Assembly (NCBI GenBank): GCA_036346225.1
Contig: JARFIW010000139.1
Span: 8,494,001 to 8,558,000 of the forward strand
Length of the DNA stretch: 64,000 nt
Reading direction: 5' to 3'
Source of the DNA: Platerodrilus igneus
Taxonomy: Eukaryota; Arthropoda; Insecta; Coleoptera; Lycidae
The notes beneath the pieces were generated by a model. It did no database searches. It worked only from the letters and a program-made list of their open reading frames with translations, and was not told where the DNA came from. How positions within the stretch are numbered: position 1 is the first letter of the stretch; each line of letters begins with the position of its first letter. The position numbers were made by a program, and so were the translations under genes. Of this stretch, positions 11,930 to 22,620 are shown piece after piece.

Positions 11930-12890
11930 GCGACTAAATAAAACCCACGATGATCATCCCGAGGATTCCCGTCATCATGCACAAGACAACATATAACACA
12001 CTGCGGGATACAGGAGCATCGTTGTGTATGATCAGGGAAGATCGAATGCCCACAGGTTCACGGGTAGAACCCTACCATACCTGCGATCAACTAGCCGATG
12101 TAGGGCTAGAAATGGCCATTCACCCTCGGACATATGACGGCTCACAAAACCTTCCTGGTAGTACCTAAACTGGACGAAGATATCATCCTGGTGTAATCGA
12201 CGCCAGAAAGTGGTAATGGATTACGAACGAGACTCCGTACACTTCGGAGTACACAATCGCCACTGGAACCAAAAGGTGACGCTTGCCACCACTTACAAAC
12301 GTCCCACGCTAACTGCAACTCATCAGTTCGCAGTCGAATTCTTGCCTGAGTTCAGCAGGTTTCAGGGAGAATTCCAGCCAGTGATCAATGAACCAACACA
12401 ACCAACGACCACTGCTATTACCAGCGATACCACCTATTACCATTGGACACCAATCCGTGAATACGGCATATCAATTACGTGCTGCACAACAAGTAAGTCG
12501 TGCCATTGAACGGATTTCCCAACAGGCGCCCTTTCGACCGCATCTACCTCGTCCGGGATAACTCCACCGCCAGTAGGCAACCACGGAGAAACTCGACGCC
12601 GCCGCACTAAGCAAATACAAGAACGCGAACGCCGCTACAGGCTCAGATATGCCGGAGACGAGGACCCCGCCCTATTCTCGCGCGGCAATATGGTTACGAT
12701 CCCAAATCACTGGTCACCCACAAGTCGGCTCGAATCAAAATGAACCAGACCTCATCCTATTCAAAGAACAGCCCGGCCCAACAGTTGCTGGGTTTGACTT
12801 GAACGAGGAGATATTAAGGTCCACGCCAAAGACATACGCCCAACATCCACTAGAACTGCAGCACCACGCATCAACCTAGTTTCAGAACAC
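11930..12890 (+). pseudogene. retroviral-type aspartic protease remnant and spacer
   Basis: The frame at 11950-12168 contains IPRIPV followed by LRDTGASLCMI, the DTGA active-site signature of pepsin-fold retroelement proteases. The catalytic Asp is intact. Downstream frames (12210-12509, 12649-12879) read as broken polyprotein sequence without RT motifs. No other pol domain follows before the polypurine tract. Confidence 0.6.
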
Positions 12891-12894
12891 CCTT

Positions 12895-13056
12895 CAGTGG
12901 GGGGAGGGTGGATGTTACCCTATATCAAAAGCACGTGCTGGAAATAGAACAAAAATCCGGAAATACCAGCAACTTTAAACCCTGCATTTCCATTGGTTAA
13001 CAACATTCAGTGTGCCTCAGAATTTAGGCGCCGCCTCCAACCACCGACACTAAGCC
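12895..13056 (+). repeat. polypurine tract and truncated 3' LTR
   Basis: CAGTGGGGGGAGGGTGGA (12895-12912) precedes TGTTACCC at 12913. The 3' LTR jumps from the block matching 7290-7375 directly to the block matching 11083-11130, so most of its middle and its final GTAACA are missing. Confidence 0.65.
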
Positions 13057-14020
13057 GATCTTGACGCTCTTAACCGTCGCTTCGATTATTACATTATCCT
13101 GTGACGTAATGTACATTCAACTCGTTCGGTTTCCGATTTGCTACAAATTTGATTACACGTTCTAGTTTACATATAGTTCGGATTTCATGATTGTTTCGTG
13201 AGGTGTATATTGTTTAGATTGGCACCAGAATTGAATCGAGTTTATATGCTAAGGATATTTTATATATGCATCTAATTGGAAGCTTAAGTGAATATAACGC
13301 TCCCACACTTGTTCTTAGTTCGAACGTACGTATATTTCTCGGTGTCATGCGTAATACAAAAGAGAGGATCAAATCAAGAAACCTTTCTCCAAGTGCTCCT
13401 AAAATACTGACCCACTCATATATGGGCCCGCGTTAATATAAACAGAAATGTTATTAACCGTTCGATCACGGAGCGAGCGATTATAAATTAAGGGTAATTT
13501 TATTAGTAAATACGTCTTAAGTGCAAAATAGTACAGTGAAACCGTACTAAACGTAGAACTGAACGTACTTCAGTAATGTACAAAAATATGAGGAGATGAA
13601 CCTCATCTATGCCACTAGAATGTGCCGTGATTCTCTGTTAGTACAGTAAGTAATAAAATAAATCGACCGTTCATATTAATCGATTCATAAAAAATATAAC
13701 AGATGGAGTCGTATATAGTTCAAAAATTCACTTTGTTTAACTAGGGATAGGATTGTCTTCAAAATTTATCTGGGCGACCGTACCCAAGGGTTAGAACCAC
13801 ACTTCACAATGATACCTTGTAACTCTGCCAAGTCCCATATGTGCCATCAACCAATCATCTACCAATCGCACCACACGTAACAATAGTCAGCCAGGAAGAA
13901 AGTAGTAACAAAATCGTACAAACCAATCTAGAAACAAATCGTAAACGTAACTGTTCTCTAATACTTAAAACGTAAAACTTAATCATAAACGAGTTTTTTA
14001 TACATAGGTATATGCGACAT
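13057..14020. other. no gene recognised
   Basis: AT-rich DNA without an ORF of interest or a repeat I can identify. Confidence 0.4.
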
Positions 14021-14025
14021 TAAAA

Positions 14026-14790
14026 ATGGCTGAAAGCCAGGAGAAGAGCGGAGAGTTATTATCTGCTGAGATAGTCAAGCAGTACTCCAAGCAATATGCT
14101 TCCCCAGGACCAGATGCCCACTGGTTTAGGAGTGTGGAGAGGCATTGGGGGAATTAGCCAGCCAGAAAGAAATTCAGCTCGTCTGGGTTCCAGGACACTA
14201 CGGTGTGCAAGGAAACGAAGACGCTGATAGATTAGCTAAGTAGGGGGTAGGATCCTCTTATTTAGGGCTTGAACCGTGCATAGGTTTAACGAGGAAATTG
14301 GTAGCGTCCGAATTAAAATTTTGAATGTGGAAAAGATGGAAAGAGAAGGTGATTGTAGACAGTCTTAGATAATGATACCTGCTCGGACGAGTTAGAACGG
14401 CATGGCTGTTAAATAAAGGTGGGAAAACACTTAACGTTTTGGTGGGAGTCCTCACTGGCAGACGCAGACACCTGGCCCTACTGGGTATCGAAGTAGAGTC
14501 TAGCTGCCCAACCTGTGAAAGGCAGGAGTAAACTGTTGCCCACTACATAAGGGAGTGCGAGAGATATACGAGGTTAATACACAAGGTTGTGGGCTCATGC
14601 AACTTGACACAGGAGCAGTTTATCCTCCCTTCGCTGGCCAGACATGCTGGCTTTCATTAGAGAAACTGGCAGGTTTGCAACAGGAGCGCAGAATAATGCT
14701 GAAATAGAGGAACCTGATGGTTGGAATTAAGGGGGTGGTCATAGGGGTTAGTAAAAAGAGCCAAAGGACCTATTTGCTGAACTACCGTCG
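14026..14790 (+). pseudogene. non-LTR retrotransposon 3' fragment (RNase H and C-terminal Cys/His motif)
   Basis: The plus strand at 14150-14245 reads VWVPGHYGVQGNEDADRLAK, the C-terminal RNase H box of jockey/R1/I-type LINEs, then a stop. Further on (14380-14590) come TGRRRHLALLGI, CPTCERQE and HYIRECERY, a C-x2-C...H-x4-C element found at the end of many insect LINE ORF2 proteins. Stops interrupt the frame. No RT core or endonuclease is present, so this is a 5'-truncated, decayed copy. Confidence 0.72.
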
Positions 14791-14917
14791 TCCTTTCCTA
14801 ATTTTTTAATAGTACTAACCATAAACGAGTTCAAAAATATCTTTAGTAACTCGTCAAGCACATACTAACCTATACTAATTACATAAGCGAATGCTCCACT
14901 GAAAATGTACGTATATA

Positions 14918-15954
14918 GGAGGGTAAGGTGAAAGGTTCTCGGCCTGACACAGAGATGGCGTTCCAATCAGCAAAAATTTGTGCTTCCTGCCTGCGTGCGC
15001 ATGCCATTAGTTCGTATGACAAGTTTCAACTTGCTATCTCAAGGAGTTTGTTTACACGAATTTTTTCAAGCAGACGTCTTATGCATGTTTCCTTAAGATG
15101 GATAAACTTGAATATCGTGCGGTCATAAAATTCTTCGTTTTGGACGGATTAACCCCTCAGGAAATTCATCCGAAGTTGGCAAAAGTTTACAGAGACTCTG
15201 CCCCTTCCCTGTCAACCGTTAAAAAGTGGGCAGCTGAACTTAAACGTGGTAGTACGTCTCTCGAAGATGACCCACTTGAAGGACGACCAAAAACCGCAAC
15301 CACACCGTAAACGATCCAAAAAGTGCATGATATCGTGTTATACGATAGGCGAGTGAAAGTGAAGGAGATAGCTGAGGCTGTAAGTATATCGGACGAAAGG
15401 GTTCGAAACATCTTACACAAAGAGCGAAAGCTCTACGCAAGATGGGTGCTGCATTTGCTGAATGCCGATCAAAAGCAAATGCGAAAACGAGTTTCGCAGC
15501 AATGTTTGGCCCGGTTCAATAATGATCCGAGCGATTTTGTGCGGCGATTTGTCACTATGGATGAAACATGGATCCACCATTACACGCCAGAAACGAAACA
15601 GCAGTCGAAGCAGTGGGTGGAAGCCGGTTGTTCAGCGCCAAAGAAAGCGAAGTCGATCGAATCTGCCGGAAAGGTGATGGCCAGCGTGTTTTGAGATGTG
15701 AAAGGGATCCTGTTAATAGATTATCTTGAAAAAGGCAGAACAATTACAGGCCATGAAGAAGTTGAGAGGGCGGTAGACGAATATTTTCACAGCCTTTCAG
15801 GCTCTCACTTCCGGGAAGGAATACTGATGTTGGAGAAACGCTGGACCAAGTGTGTTGAAGTTAAGGGGGATTATGTCGAAAAATAAAATCTTTTTTTTTT
15901 TACTGAAAATTGCAGTCCTTCCTTGCAGGCCGAGAACTTTTCACCGTACCCTCG
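14918..15954 (+). mobile_element. mariner element with intact ends and internal deletion
   Basis: Terminal inverted repeats of about 28 bp (GGAGGGTAAGGTGAAAGG at left; right end is the inverted match with a few substitutions) are flanked by TA at 14916-14917 and 15955-15956, the mariner target duplication. Length is 1,037 bp, shorter than the usual 1.25-1.3 kb, matching the loss inside the transposase. Confidence 0.92.
15098..15886 (+). pseudogene. mariner transposase, stopped and internally deleted
   Basis: ATG at 15098 opens MDKLEYRAVIKFF, followed by the paired helix-turn-helix DNA-binding region. The first catalytic Asp lies in TMDETWIHHYTP (near 15560-15590). Stops occur at 15308-15310 (TAA) and 15692-15694 (TGA in place of the usual Trp). 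After GRTITG (15750) the frame joins a C-terminal block ending RWTKCVEVKGDYVEK, so roughly 100 codons including the second and third catalytic Asp are missing. The product cannot cut DNA; the ends could still be mobilised in trans. Confidence 0.9.
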
Positions 15955-16259
15955 TAATTACTCGTTTAAATTACAATAAAATTATGAGAGAAATTGTACA
16001 TACATCGACGAAACATAGAGTAAAATAAAATCAGTTCAATGAGCGACTATTAAATTATTTAGATAACAATGTTATGAAAAACATCTTCAAACAAGAATAT
16101 ACGAATATATTATATTATCAGGTACGAGAAAACCAGAATTCGCAGCAGAAATGAGAATCTAGTGAAATTGATTACCTACCTTGAACGTACTATAATTTAA
16201 ACTCTCGAAAAATTTGTAAAATAATATCTATTTTATACAACAGATATCCAAATGTTTAG

Positions 16260-16540
16260 AAGTAGAAAAGTAGCCTAACAACTTTTTCCACTCCGATTGA
16301 GGCACTTCCTGAAATTCATTTTGAAGGCTTTCACCGCTTCTTCAGGTGCTAAAAAACGTTGCCTTCGCAATTTATTCTGAATATACGAGAATAAAAAGAG
16401 TTGATTGGGTGCTAAATCAGAATTATGGCGAATAATCCATTAAATTGGCGTTTTGAGTGCTCAAAAAGTCACTTGGTTGGGCCGATTTTTGAAAGCTCGC
16501 ATTGTTGTGGTGGAGAATTATTCGTCTAATAGTTGGTTAT
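16260..16540 (-). pseudogene. mariner-like transposase C-terminal fragment
   Basis: Minus-strand frames read ILHHNNAS, LSTQNANLMDYSP, then shifted NQLFLFSYIQNKLR, FLAPEEAVKAF and QSEWKKL. These match the D34D region and tail of a mariner subfamily different from the element at 14918. Of the catalytic block, the middle Asp is Asn (HNN) and the last is lost at a frame break. No terminal repeats were found. Confidence 0.72.
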
Positions 16541-17492
16541 TCTTATTTCTTTGGATGACTTGAAATAGAATTATTTTATGTTGATATCAGCCTCAACGCT
16601 TAAAGGCACAAGTGCAGTATATTTTTTTATTTACAAAGATGTAAGAAGCGTGACCGCGGCATAACTCGGACATAAACCCTGGAGAGGGCATAAGAGTGGT
16701 CGTAAATTTCTTGTCAACACGGTTAAAAACAAAAAGGAAGGGGAAAGGCGCCACTACATCTAATATTCAACATCTAGATTGAATACGTATAAGGGGAGAT
16801 GTAGAAATCCTAGTGCAATATTTATTACAAACGTACTTAAAACTCACGACTACCATTCACAAATAAAGAGACCCTACTTGAAAGAACAATTACAGTTAAC
16901 ATACAGGGTGTCACTAGTTTTATATCATTAATTTAAAGTGGGTGTAGAGATCGATAAGACAGACAAAAATTATTAATAAACCTGGTGTCTAAAGCAAACA
17001 GTTTGGCACAAGTGGACACGCAAAAAGTATTAAAATTGTTTTAAAACCACTGCAATGTTAACTAGGTAACAAATAAAATGTACAATTACATACTACCTGT
17101 ATGTTTGTTATGGTTTGTTTTGTATTTTTCTTAATCTTCTTTGGGAATTAAACTACTGAGAGTTGTTAAAATCGTCTTTATTTACGTTTCGATCCATGAC
17201 CTAGCTTGGTTGTCAAAATAATAAAAATTTCAAGTGTGACATTTATTACATAAATTGAAGGTGATTTTGATTTATTAATGTTTGATTTGAATACATTAGG
17301 CGAAAATTTGTGTTGCGCCCGGGGAACGACTTTGAGGTAACCAATACTCTTAATGTGAAATCAGCTGATTAATTTTTATATAGTTAAATTTCATAAAAAT
17401 TCAATAACTTGAGGATTTGAAAATATTTTTAACATATTTCTATTTATACGATTGAGGGAATGGTTATTAAAGAAGTGTTCGATTACATTACC

Positions 17493-17788
17493 ATTACATG
17501 TGATTTTCCAATGCTCCACCCGAAGGTACTACACTGGCCAGGAAGCGAGTTTTTGTTACCTGGAAAATTTTGAATTTTGCCGAACCCTTGCTGTTCCAAG
17601 CAAGGTAGGGATCTTTAACGTGCGTGACAACACTCACACACGGGACCTCCATTTACCTCTCATCCGAACGAGGGTGTATTTTTGTGAAAAATGCTCGCCT
17701 AACATTTTTCAAGCGGACCGTGTCGGGATTCGAACCCGGGACCTTGGGCGTAGTAGTCACACACATACCACTACGCCACGGAGCCGCC
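17493..17788 (-). repeat. tRNA-derived SINE copy A
   Basis: About 296 bp, minus strand, with the pol III B box as the inverted form of GGTTCGAATCC at 17733-17743. Flanked by a perfect 15-bp duplication TTCGATTACATTACC (17478-17492 and 17789-17803). The matching site in the right palindrome arm (near 20530) has no SINE, so this copy arrived after the inverted duplication. Confidence 0.88.
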
Positions 17789-18016
17789 TTCGATTACATT
17801 ACCGCAAGGCTCAAGCAGTCGTTTTTTTATATTTATCTTGAAGAGGAAAACTACCCTATTTCCACGATATTTAGTGGTATGTGAAGGGTGTTAAGTAGCC
17901 TTGCGACTACCAAGATCCTCCAACATTCGAAAATTTGCCGAGCTAGTATGCTTATTGTTATGTAATTAGGTATTGTATGTATAAGTAGAAATCATATAAG
18001 TAGGCTGTATTTCATG

Positions 18017-18315
18017 ATGGCGGCTCCGTGGCGTAGTGGTATGTGTGTGACTGCTACGCCCAAGGTCCCGGGTTCGAATCCCGACACGGTCCGCTTGAAA
18101 AATGTTAGGCGAGCATTTTTCACAAAAATACACCCTCGTTCGGATGAGAGGTAAAATGGCGGTCCCGTGTGTGAGTGTTGTCACGCACGTTAAAGATCCC
18201 TACCTTGCTTGAAATAGCAAGGGTTCGGCAAAATTCAAAATTCTCCAGGTAAAATAAAACTCGCTTCCTGGCCAATGTAGTACCTTCGGGTGGAGCATTG
18301 GAAAATCACATGTAA
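18017..18315 (+). repeat. tRNA-derived SINE copy B, full length
   Basis: The tRNA-like head has A box TGGCGTAGTGG (18029-18039) and B box GGTTCGAATCC (18071-18081), both matching pol III consensus at normal spacing. The body includes GCACGTTAAAGATCCCTACC and ends GGAGCATTGGAAAATC. Duplication TGTATTTCATG flanks it (18006-18016, 18316-18326). It is not a functional tRNA gene: the head continues into a SINE body with no terminator after the tRNA end. Confidence 0.88.
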
Positions 18316-18391
18316 TGTATTTCATGTTAATATCGTAAGCAAAACCCACGAAAAACTTGCAATGCTACCAATATATTGGGGCATTTGATTT

Positions 18392-19400
18392 TCATTTGTT
18401 ATTTCTTTTGTTAGTTTTTTTTAGTAATGGAATCCATTGTTGACTGAAAGTCATGGATTCGTTTGCTAGGCAGTTATTTTTATGTAGGGTTATATAAGCA
18501 GCTTCTTTGATTTTGCGTTTTTGGCGGTTTTCTTCTTTGTCAATAAGTTTTGCGTCCTCCCATTTTATTTTATGACTGGAGTCCCATGCATGTTGGCAAA
18601 TCATGGATTTTTCAAATTTTCTATTTCTTATATATGATTTATGTTCTTTTAATGGACTTCAAATGGTCTGGAACTTTCCCCTATGTATAACTTGATACAT
18701 TCGCACTGTATTTTGTAGATGCAGTTTTTTGAACCTGTATTGCGTTTTTGGGTTTTGTTTTCTTAGTTGTGTTCTAAATGTATTGTTGGTTCTAAATACT
18801 GTTTTGATTTTGAATTTGTTTCCTATTCTTTGGATTTTTCGGAGAATTCTTTTATGTATGGTATCGAGACCATTTTTTGATGATTATCGTTGTTTCTGTT
18901 TTCTTCTTTTTTATTTTTTGGGACTATTCATTTTTTTCTATTATTCTTTTAGGATACTTGTTCTTTATTAGTGTACATTGATTAGGTCTTTCTCTTTCTT
19001 TACAATTTCTTTGTTTGATATTAATTTGCTCTATCATACATGGTTTTGATAATTCTTCGTTTGACACGGTGTGGATGGTTTTAATCGAAGTTTAAGTATC
19101 TGTTTGTGTGTGTTGGTTTTCTGTATCCTGATGTATTAATTGTTGTATCGTTTTTGCTAACTAGAACATCTAAAAATGGAAGTTGTTGCTCTAATTCATA
19201 AGTGAATTTAATAGTTGGTTCTATTTTGTTAATTGAATCTACAAAAGTTTTTAATTAGTTATGTTTTATGAGGCCAAATAGAATAGACATCATCTACATA
19301 TCTCCACCAGATTAGTGGTTTCAATTATTGTGAGAATATTACATCCACTATCGCCAATCTTTTAGTAATATATTCATGGAGGAATAGAAAGACTTAATCA
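18392..19400 (-). pseudogene. Penelope-like retroelement ORF, C-terminal half
   Basis: Minus-strand reading gives the RT catalytic box WRYVDDVYSIWPH (YVDD codons at 19289-19300), then LPFLDVLVSK and YRKPTHTNRYLNF (19190-19080), diagnostic of Penelope-like RTs. A degraded GIY-YIG endonuclease zone follows (18970-18610), then the conserved tail QHAWDSSHKIKWEDAKLI with AAYITLHKNNC and QQWIPLL (18604-18392). The element normally copies RNA at a cut made by the GIY-YIG nuclease. Stops and shifts disable this copy, and the 5' half is missing. Confidence 0.82.
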
Positions 19401-19974
19401 AATGTACACTAATAAAATACAAGTATCGTAAAAGAATAACAGAAGAAGAAATGAATAAAGTTCCAGAAAATAGAAAGAAGAAAACAGAAACAACGAGAAG
19501 CATCAAAAATGCGCACAATACTATACGTAAAAGGATTATTCGAAAAAATCCAAAGAATAGGAAACAAATTCAAAATCAAAACAGTATTTAGAACCAACAA
19601 TACACTAAGAACACAACTAACAAAAACAAAACCCAAAAACGCAATACAAAGTTCAAAAAACTGCGTCTACAAAAACCATGCGAATGTAACAAGTTTTACA
19701 TTGGAAAAGTTTCAGACCATTTGAAGTCCGATTAAAAGAAAATAATCGTATAAAAAAAATTAGAAAATTTGAAAAATCCATGATTTGCCAACATGCATGG
19801 GACTTCAGTCATAAAATAAAATGGGAGGACGCAAAAATTATTGACAAAGAGGACAAGCACCAAAAACGCAAAGTTAAGGAAGCTGCTTATATAACCCTAC
19901 ATAAAAATAACTGCGTAGCAAACGAATCTATGACTTTCAGTAAACAATGGATTCCATTACTAAAAAAAAAATAA
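19394..19974 (+). pseudogene. Penelope-like C-terminal fragment, inverted second copy
   Basis: The plus strand carries the same coding block as 18392-18980. The GIY-YIG zone is degraded (19509-19724). The tail MICQHAWDFSHKIKWEDAKI with QKRKVKEAAYITLHKNNC and KQWIPLLKKK is open at 19780-19974. It starts about where the other copy leaves the RT, so the two are joined head to head. Confidence 0.8.
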
Positions 19975-20070
19975 CAAAAGAAATAATAAATGAAAATCAA
20001 ATGCCCCCAATATATTGGTAGCATTGCAAGTTTTTCTTGGATTTTCTTTTCGATATTCACATGAAATACA

Positions 20071-20316
20071 GTTCATTTACATATCCAATGCTCCACCTGT
20101 AGGTACTACATTGGCCAGGAGGCGAGTTTTTTGTTGCCTGGAAATTTAGAATTTTGCCGAACCCTTGCCGTTCCAGGCAAGGTAGGGATCTTTAACGTGC
20201 GTGACAACACTCACACACGGGACCTCCATTTAACCTCTCATCCGAACGAGGGCGTAATTTTTGTGAAAAATGCTCACCTGCCATTTTTCAAGCAGCCGGC
20301 CGTGTCGGGATTTGAA
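20071..20316 (-). repeat. tRNA-derived SINE copy C, head lost
   Basis: Same SINE body as copies A and B. It stops within the B box (RC reads GTTCAAATCCCGACACGGCC). It is flanked by CATGAAATACA (20060-20070, 20317-20327), the inverse of the duplication around copy B, so B and C descend from one insertion that was copied with the palindrome. Confidence 0.82.
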
Positions 20317-20922
20317 CATGAAATACAGCCTACATACATGATTTCTATTTATATATACAATAACTAATTACTTCACAATAGGCATATTAGCTCGGCAAAT
20401 GTTCGAGTATTGGGGAATCTTGGTAGTCGCAAGGCTACTTAACCCTCTTCACATACCACTAAATATCGTGGAAATAGGGTAATTTTCCTCCTCAAGATAA
20501 ATATAAAAAACAGCTGCTCAAGCCTTACGGTAACGTAATCACACTCTTCTTTAATAACTATCCCCTCAATCGTATAAATAGAAACATGTTAAAAAACGTT
20601 TTCCAATCCCCAAGTTATTAAATTTATATGAAATTTAACTTTATAAAAATTAATCACTTGATTTCACATTAAGCGTATTGGCTACCTAAAAGTCGCTCCC
20701 AGGGCGCAACACAAATTGAAGGCACTCATTCTTCTATACTTTAAAATTTTCACCTAATTTATTCAAATCAAACATTAATAAATCAAAGTCACCTTCAATT
20801 TAAGTCATAAATGTCAAACTTGAAATTTTTATTATTTTGACAACCAAGCTAGGTCATGGATCGAAACGTAAATAAAGACGATTTTAAGAACTATGAGTGG
20901 TTTAATTCCCTTCGGCAAACTT

Positions 20923-22240
20923 AAAGTAGTGAAATAAGAGTGTATTTTTGCTGACAAACGAAATAACTCAATGCACTGTAGCTGCTACTGCAATAAGTTT
21001 AAATTTTTTTTCTAAAATTGGCATGTTTAGATAATAATCACAACAAAAAAATAATATTCCGTAATGCTGATGCACTAACAAAGAGTTCATAAGAAATAGT
21101 AGGGGAATAAAAATATCTGTGGAAAACAAAAAAAATAGGAGAAATAGAAGGGCAGGTATGTTCTAAGGCATCTTTGGGGAATAATGAGGAATATATTATA
21201 AGCAGAAATAGGAAAAAAGACGTAGAGGTAGACCTAGAGCAGACTATTGTACACAGATAGTGAAAGATGCAGACTGTGCAAATTTCAAGGAAATGTGTAG
21301 ATTAGCACAGAAACAGGAAATAATGAGGGTATGCGTCTAACCGGTTCCAGGACTGAAAACATGATGATGAATGCTGATGTGGTCGACTGTATTTGGTTCC
21401 TGACATTCCTGATGCAATCCAGCGTTTATGCAGAATACGATATCCTACTTTAAGTTGAACGTACTTTTACATTACATAGCTCGGAACCGGGGTTAGATGT
21501 TGAAAGTGTGTTTCACGTATTTGATTTTGTGTGTTCCACTACGTGCTTAGATAAATAATACACTTAAACACAGTGTTGGGACTTAATTGTAATTGGATCT
21601 AGGTAATTGGAGTTCTTTGTCACGTAGTACCTTAATGAATTGTTTTTTGAAAATACGAAAACCCGAAAATTATACCAACAACGAACTTGCAGATACGGTG
21701 GAAATTTTGTACACTTATTGTGAAATCATTTCATGTGCGTTATGTGATTCAGGATAGCACTTGCAATACGTAAGTTGTTTTTTAAAAAAAAACATGACAA
21801 AACAGCAGTCCTAAAACTTTTTCGTATGTTGACCTAGGTCGGACATTTAAAAGCGGTCCAAAGGTAAAAAGCCTTATAGGTTTTTTGTTTAGCCAATCAA
21901 TCTCTATCACTTCCTAAATTTAATGACATACAAATAATGCCACCCTGTATATTGAGATCACTATATTTGTGACCCAAAAAGAAACATAATAAACATAAAA
22001 ATATGTCTCAGTTCATAACTAAAGATAATAAAAGAATATCATTAAGATGTTTTATATAAGATGTATTATTCGCTTGGATATGTGGCAACCAAGGATACAT
22101 ACAAACAAGACTTAATTTTATTTATTGATTAAATTGGAACATTCGAACCTTGATGCCTTCACGCAATTAATTAAATAAATTTATTAGTTTAACAATGCTA
22201 TATCCTCATGATTTCTAAATGTTACAGACTACTGGCAAAC
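20923..22240. other. unassigned sequence with one LINE tail
   Basis: Includes the right end of the CAGGGTG element (to 21947). Apart from the fragment at 21150-21371 no coding block is recognised. Confidence 0.4.
21150..21371 (+). pseudogene. non-LTR retrotransposon 3' tail
   Basis: One plus-strand frame reads KKRRRGRPRADYCTQI followed by NFKEMCRLAQKQE, then a stop, a short UTR and an ATGATGATG-type tail. A GR.GRPR box followed by a short helical end is usual at the C-terminus of RTE/CR1-like LINE proteins. The family cannot be fixed from this fragment. Confidence 0.45.
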
Positions 22241-22249
22241 AATTGGTTA

Positions 22250-22620
22250 TATACCATTCAGAATTGACCGTTCTAGTTTCTCTAAAGGAACAGTTGCGAC
22301 ATGCTTCGGTTTTTCTGAAAAAACAGGCGATCATTTGCTTCTAAGTGCTTTGCACGCAAGCAACTTTTGTTCGATTTGGCTCATTTTGAAAGACACATAC
22401 AGTCGACTGCTGTTAATTTGGGGTTTATATGCGTAGATACAAATTTTGTTACCTGTCACAATGTCGTAGTAGACGTGTTTGGAGCACCGCGATCGTAATT
22501 CTTGATCATTTCATTCAACCAATTGACAAGAGTCTGTTTTAAACGATTTTCAAATTGCATAGGATCAAACGCTAACAAGTCTATTTGACATCCTAATGTT
22601 TATACGATATTGAATGTGTT
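22250..22620 (-). pseudogene. mariner-like transposase fragment
   Basis: Minus-strand frames contain KNYDRGAP..., IVTGDKICIYAYKPQ and, after shifts, FFQKNRSMSQLFL / ATVPLEK. They correspond to the GDE/D-W-IYAY catalytic entry and the following segment of a mariner family distinct from the two at 15 and 16 kb. No ends or downstream catalytic residues are found. Confidence 0.65.

Larger units (their letters stand above)
7213..13056 (+). mobile_element. gag-protease-only LTR retrotransposon with split 5' LTR
   Basis: Plus-strand element. The 5' LTR ends GTAACA at 11139, the inverted match of the TGTTAC that opens the 3' LTR at 12913 after a G-rich polypurine tract. LTR sequence shared by both ends includes ACCAGCAACTT, CCCTGCATT, CCATTGGTTA and the end block CTCA.AATTTAGGC. 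The internal region (11140-12912) is only 1.77 kb and holds gag and protease remnants without RT or integrase, so this is an internally deleted or non-autonomous copy. The left end near 7213 is inferred from a GGAGGGGTG stretch and is uncertain. Confidence 0.65.
17135..20922. repeat. 3.8-kb palindrome of Penelope-like element sequence
   Basis: The left arm (17135 to about 18980) is repeated inverted at about 19394-20922. Outer tips carry TTTACGTTTCGATCCATGAC followed by the TTGTCAAAATAAT block (left 17185-17225, right inverted 20840-20885). Inner parts carry the same C-terminal Penelope coding block in opposite orientations. The unpaired centre (18980-19390) carries the RT catalytic region. 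Such head-to-head partial copies are known for Penelope-like retroelements. Confidence 0.8.
16904..21947. mobile_element. TIR DNA transposon (CAGGGTG ends) interrupted by a Penelope palindrome
   Basis: The left end (16904-16970, CAGGGTGTCACTAGTTTTA) and the reverse complement of the right end (21947-21880) align over about 70 bp: CAGGGTG.CA, TAT.TCATTAA, GTAGAGAT-like and ACAAAAA blocks. TA flanks both ends (16902-16903, 21948-21949). ATACAGGGTG termini are common to Tc1/mariner-like insect elements. No intact transposase remains inside; nearly all internal length is the palindrome at 17135-20922. Confidence 0.55.

Noticed and set aside
18013..18095. Apparent tRNA gene
   Set aside because: The A and B boxes are real, but the sequence continues into a SINE body and recurs in several copies, so it is a SINE head.
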